Below are positions 13,684 to 13,724 of a DNA stretch of 13,724 nucleotides, one piece after another (the stretch's first letter is position 1; each line of letters starts with the position of its first letter). The DNA is from a bacterium (GTDB lineage: Bacteria > UBA9089 > CG2-30-40-21 > SBAY01). The stretch lies in assembly GCA_030018635.1 (NCBI GenBank), contig JASEHU010000025.1, positions 1 to 13,724 of the forward strand, in the 5' to 3' direction. The notes beneath the pieces were generated by a model, which searched no databases, was not told the DNA's origin, and was given only the letters and a program-made list of their open reading frames with translations. Both the position numbers and the translations under genes were made by a program.

Positions 13684-13717
13684 AGAATCCAGGAGTCAGA
13701 ATCCAGGAGTCAGAATA
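13684..13717. repeat. Tandem 14-bp repeat (AGAATCC + AGGAGTC) at the right edge
   Basis: AGAATCCAGGAGTC occurs twice in perfect tandem (13684-13697 and 13698-13711) followed by a partial third copy, AGAATA. Each unit is two alternating heptamers. The array may continue past the window. The rest of 13625-13683 shows no recognisable feature. Confidence 0.7.
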
Positions 13718-13724
13718 AACCTCA

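Noticed and set aside
13622..13724. An open leftward frame entering from the right edge and ending in TGA inside the terminator stem
   Set aside because: Only 33 codons, partly encoded by the tandem repeat (DSWILTPG), and the stop lies in the hairpin; it could be a real gene end but cannot be supported.

Overview
The window looks like chromosomal DNA from an AT-rich bacterium, probably uncultivated, with anaerobic quinone-linked sulfur or redox metabolism. The strongest clues are a qmoABC-type gene set (QmoA, QmoB, QmoC; heterodisulfide-reductase-like flavin/Fe-S proteins plus a haem b membrane anchor), DNA gyrase A and a bifunctional class A penicillin-binding protein. Shine-Dalgarno sites are strong (AAGGAGG type) and two sigma-70 promoters match consensus exactly (TTGACA-17-TATAAT). 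The phylum cannot be fixed from the sequence. Qmo genes are best known from sulfate reducers, but no sat or aprBA is visible here, so sulfate reduction is an inference only.

Layout. Positions 1-5101 read rightward: tRNA-Leu(CAA) with its own consensus promoter, gyrA, then a PBP1A-like gene. From 5249 to the right edge every gene reads leftward. In transcription order these are an AbrB/MazE-type antitoxin, a PIN-domain protein, a membrane-anchored protein with a possible FliL-like C-terminus, an 8-TM membrane protein, qmoA, a DUF3782/PD-(D/E)XK-like coiled-coil protein, qmoB and qmoC. The two halves converge at about 5102-5248. No gene-free stretch exceeds 300 bases.

How the genes fit together. 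QmoA, QmoB and QmoC should form one membrane-bound electron-transfer complex between menaquinone and a soluble Fe-S/flavin partner such as APS reductase. Between qmoA and qmoB, normally adjacent, lie a nuclease-like gene and a 142-bp palindromic element with 10-bp terminal inverted repeats. The toxin-antitoxin pair begins right after a rho-independent terminator and is driven by a consensus promoter.

The most unusual property is in the spacers. Most intergenic gaps hold short tandem repeats (often 7-bp units), commonly with a reverse-complement copy so that the whole folds as a long hairpin. At least four or five different unit sequences are present: AATTCAT, GAAGTTA, CTTATAGG-like, GATGGAATG-like, and AGAATCC/AGGAGTC. 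They resemble in style the short tandemly repeated repetitive (STRR) sequences known from cyanobacteria. One is flanked by a 10-bp direct duplication, one has terminal inverted repeats, and one supplies the stop codon of a neighbouring gene, which together suggest mobile or recently inserted palindromic elements.
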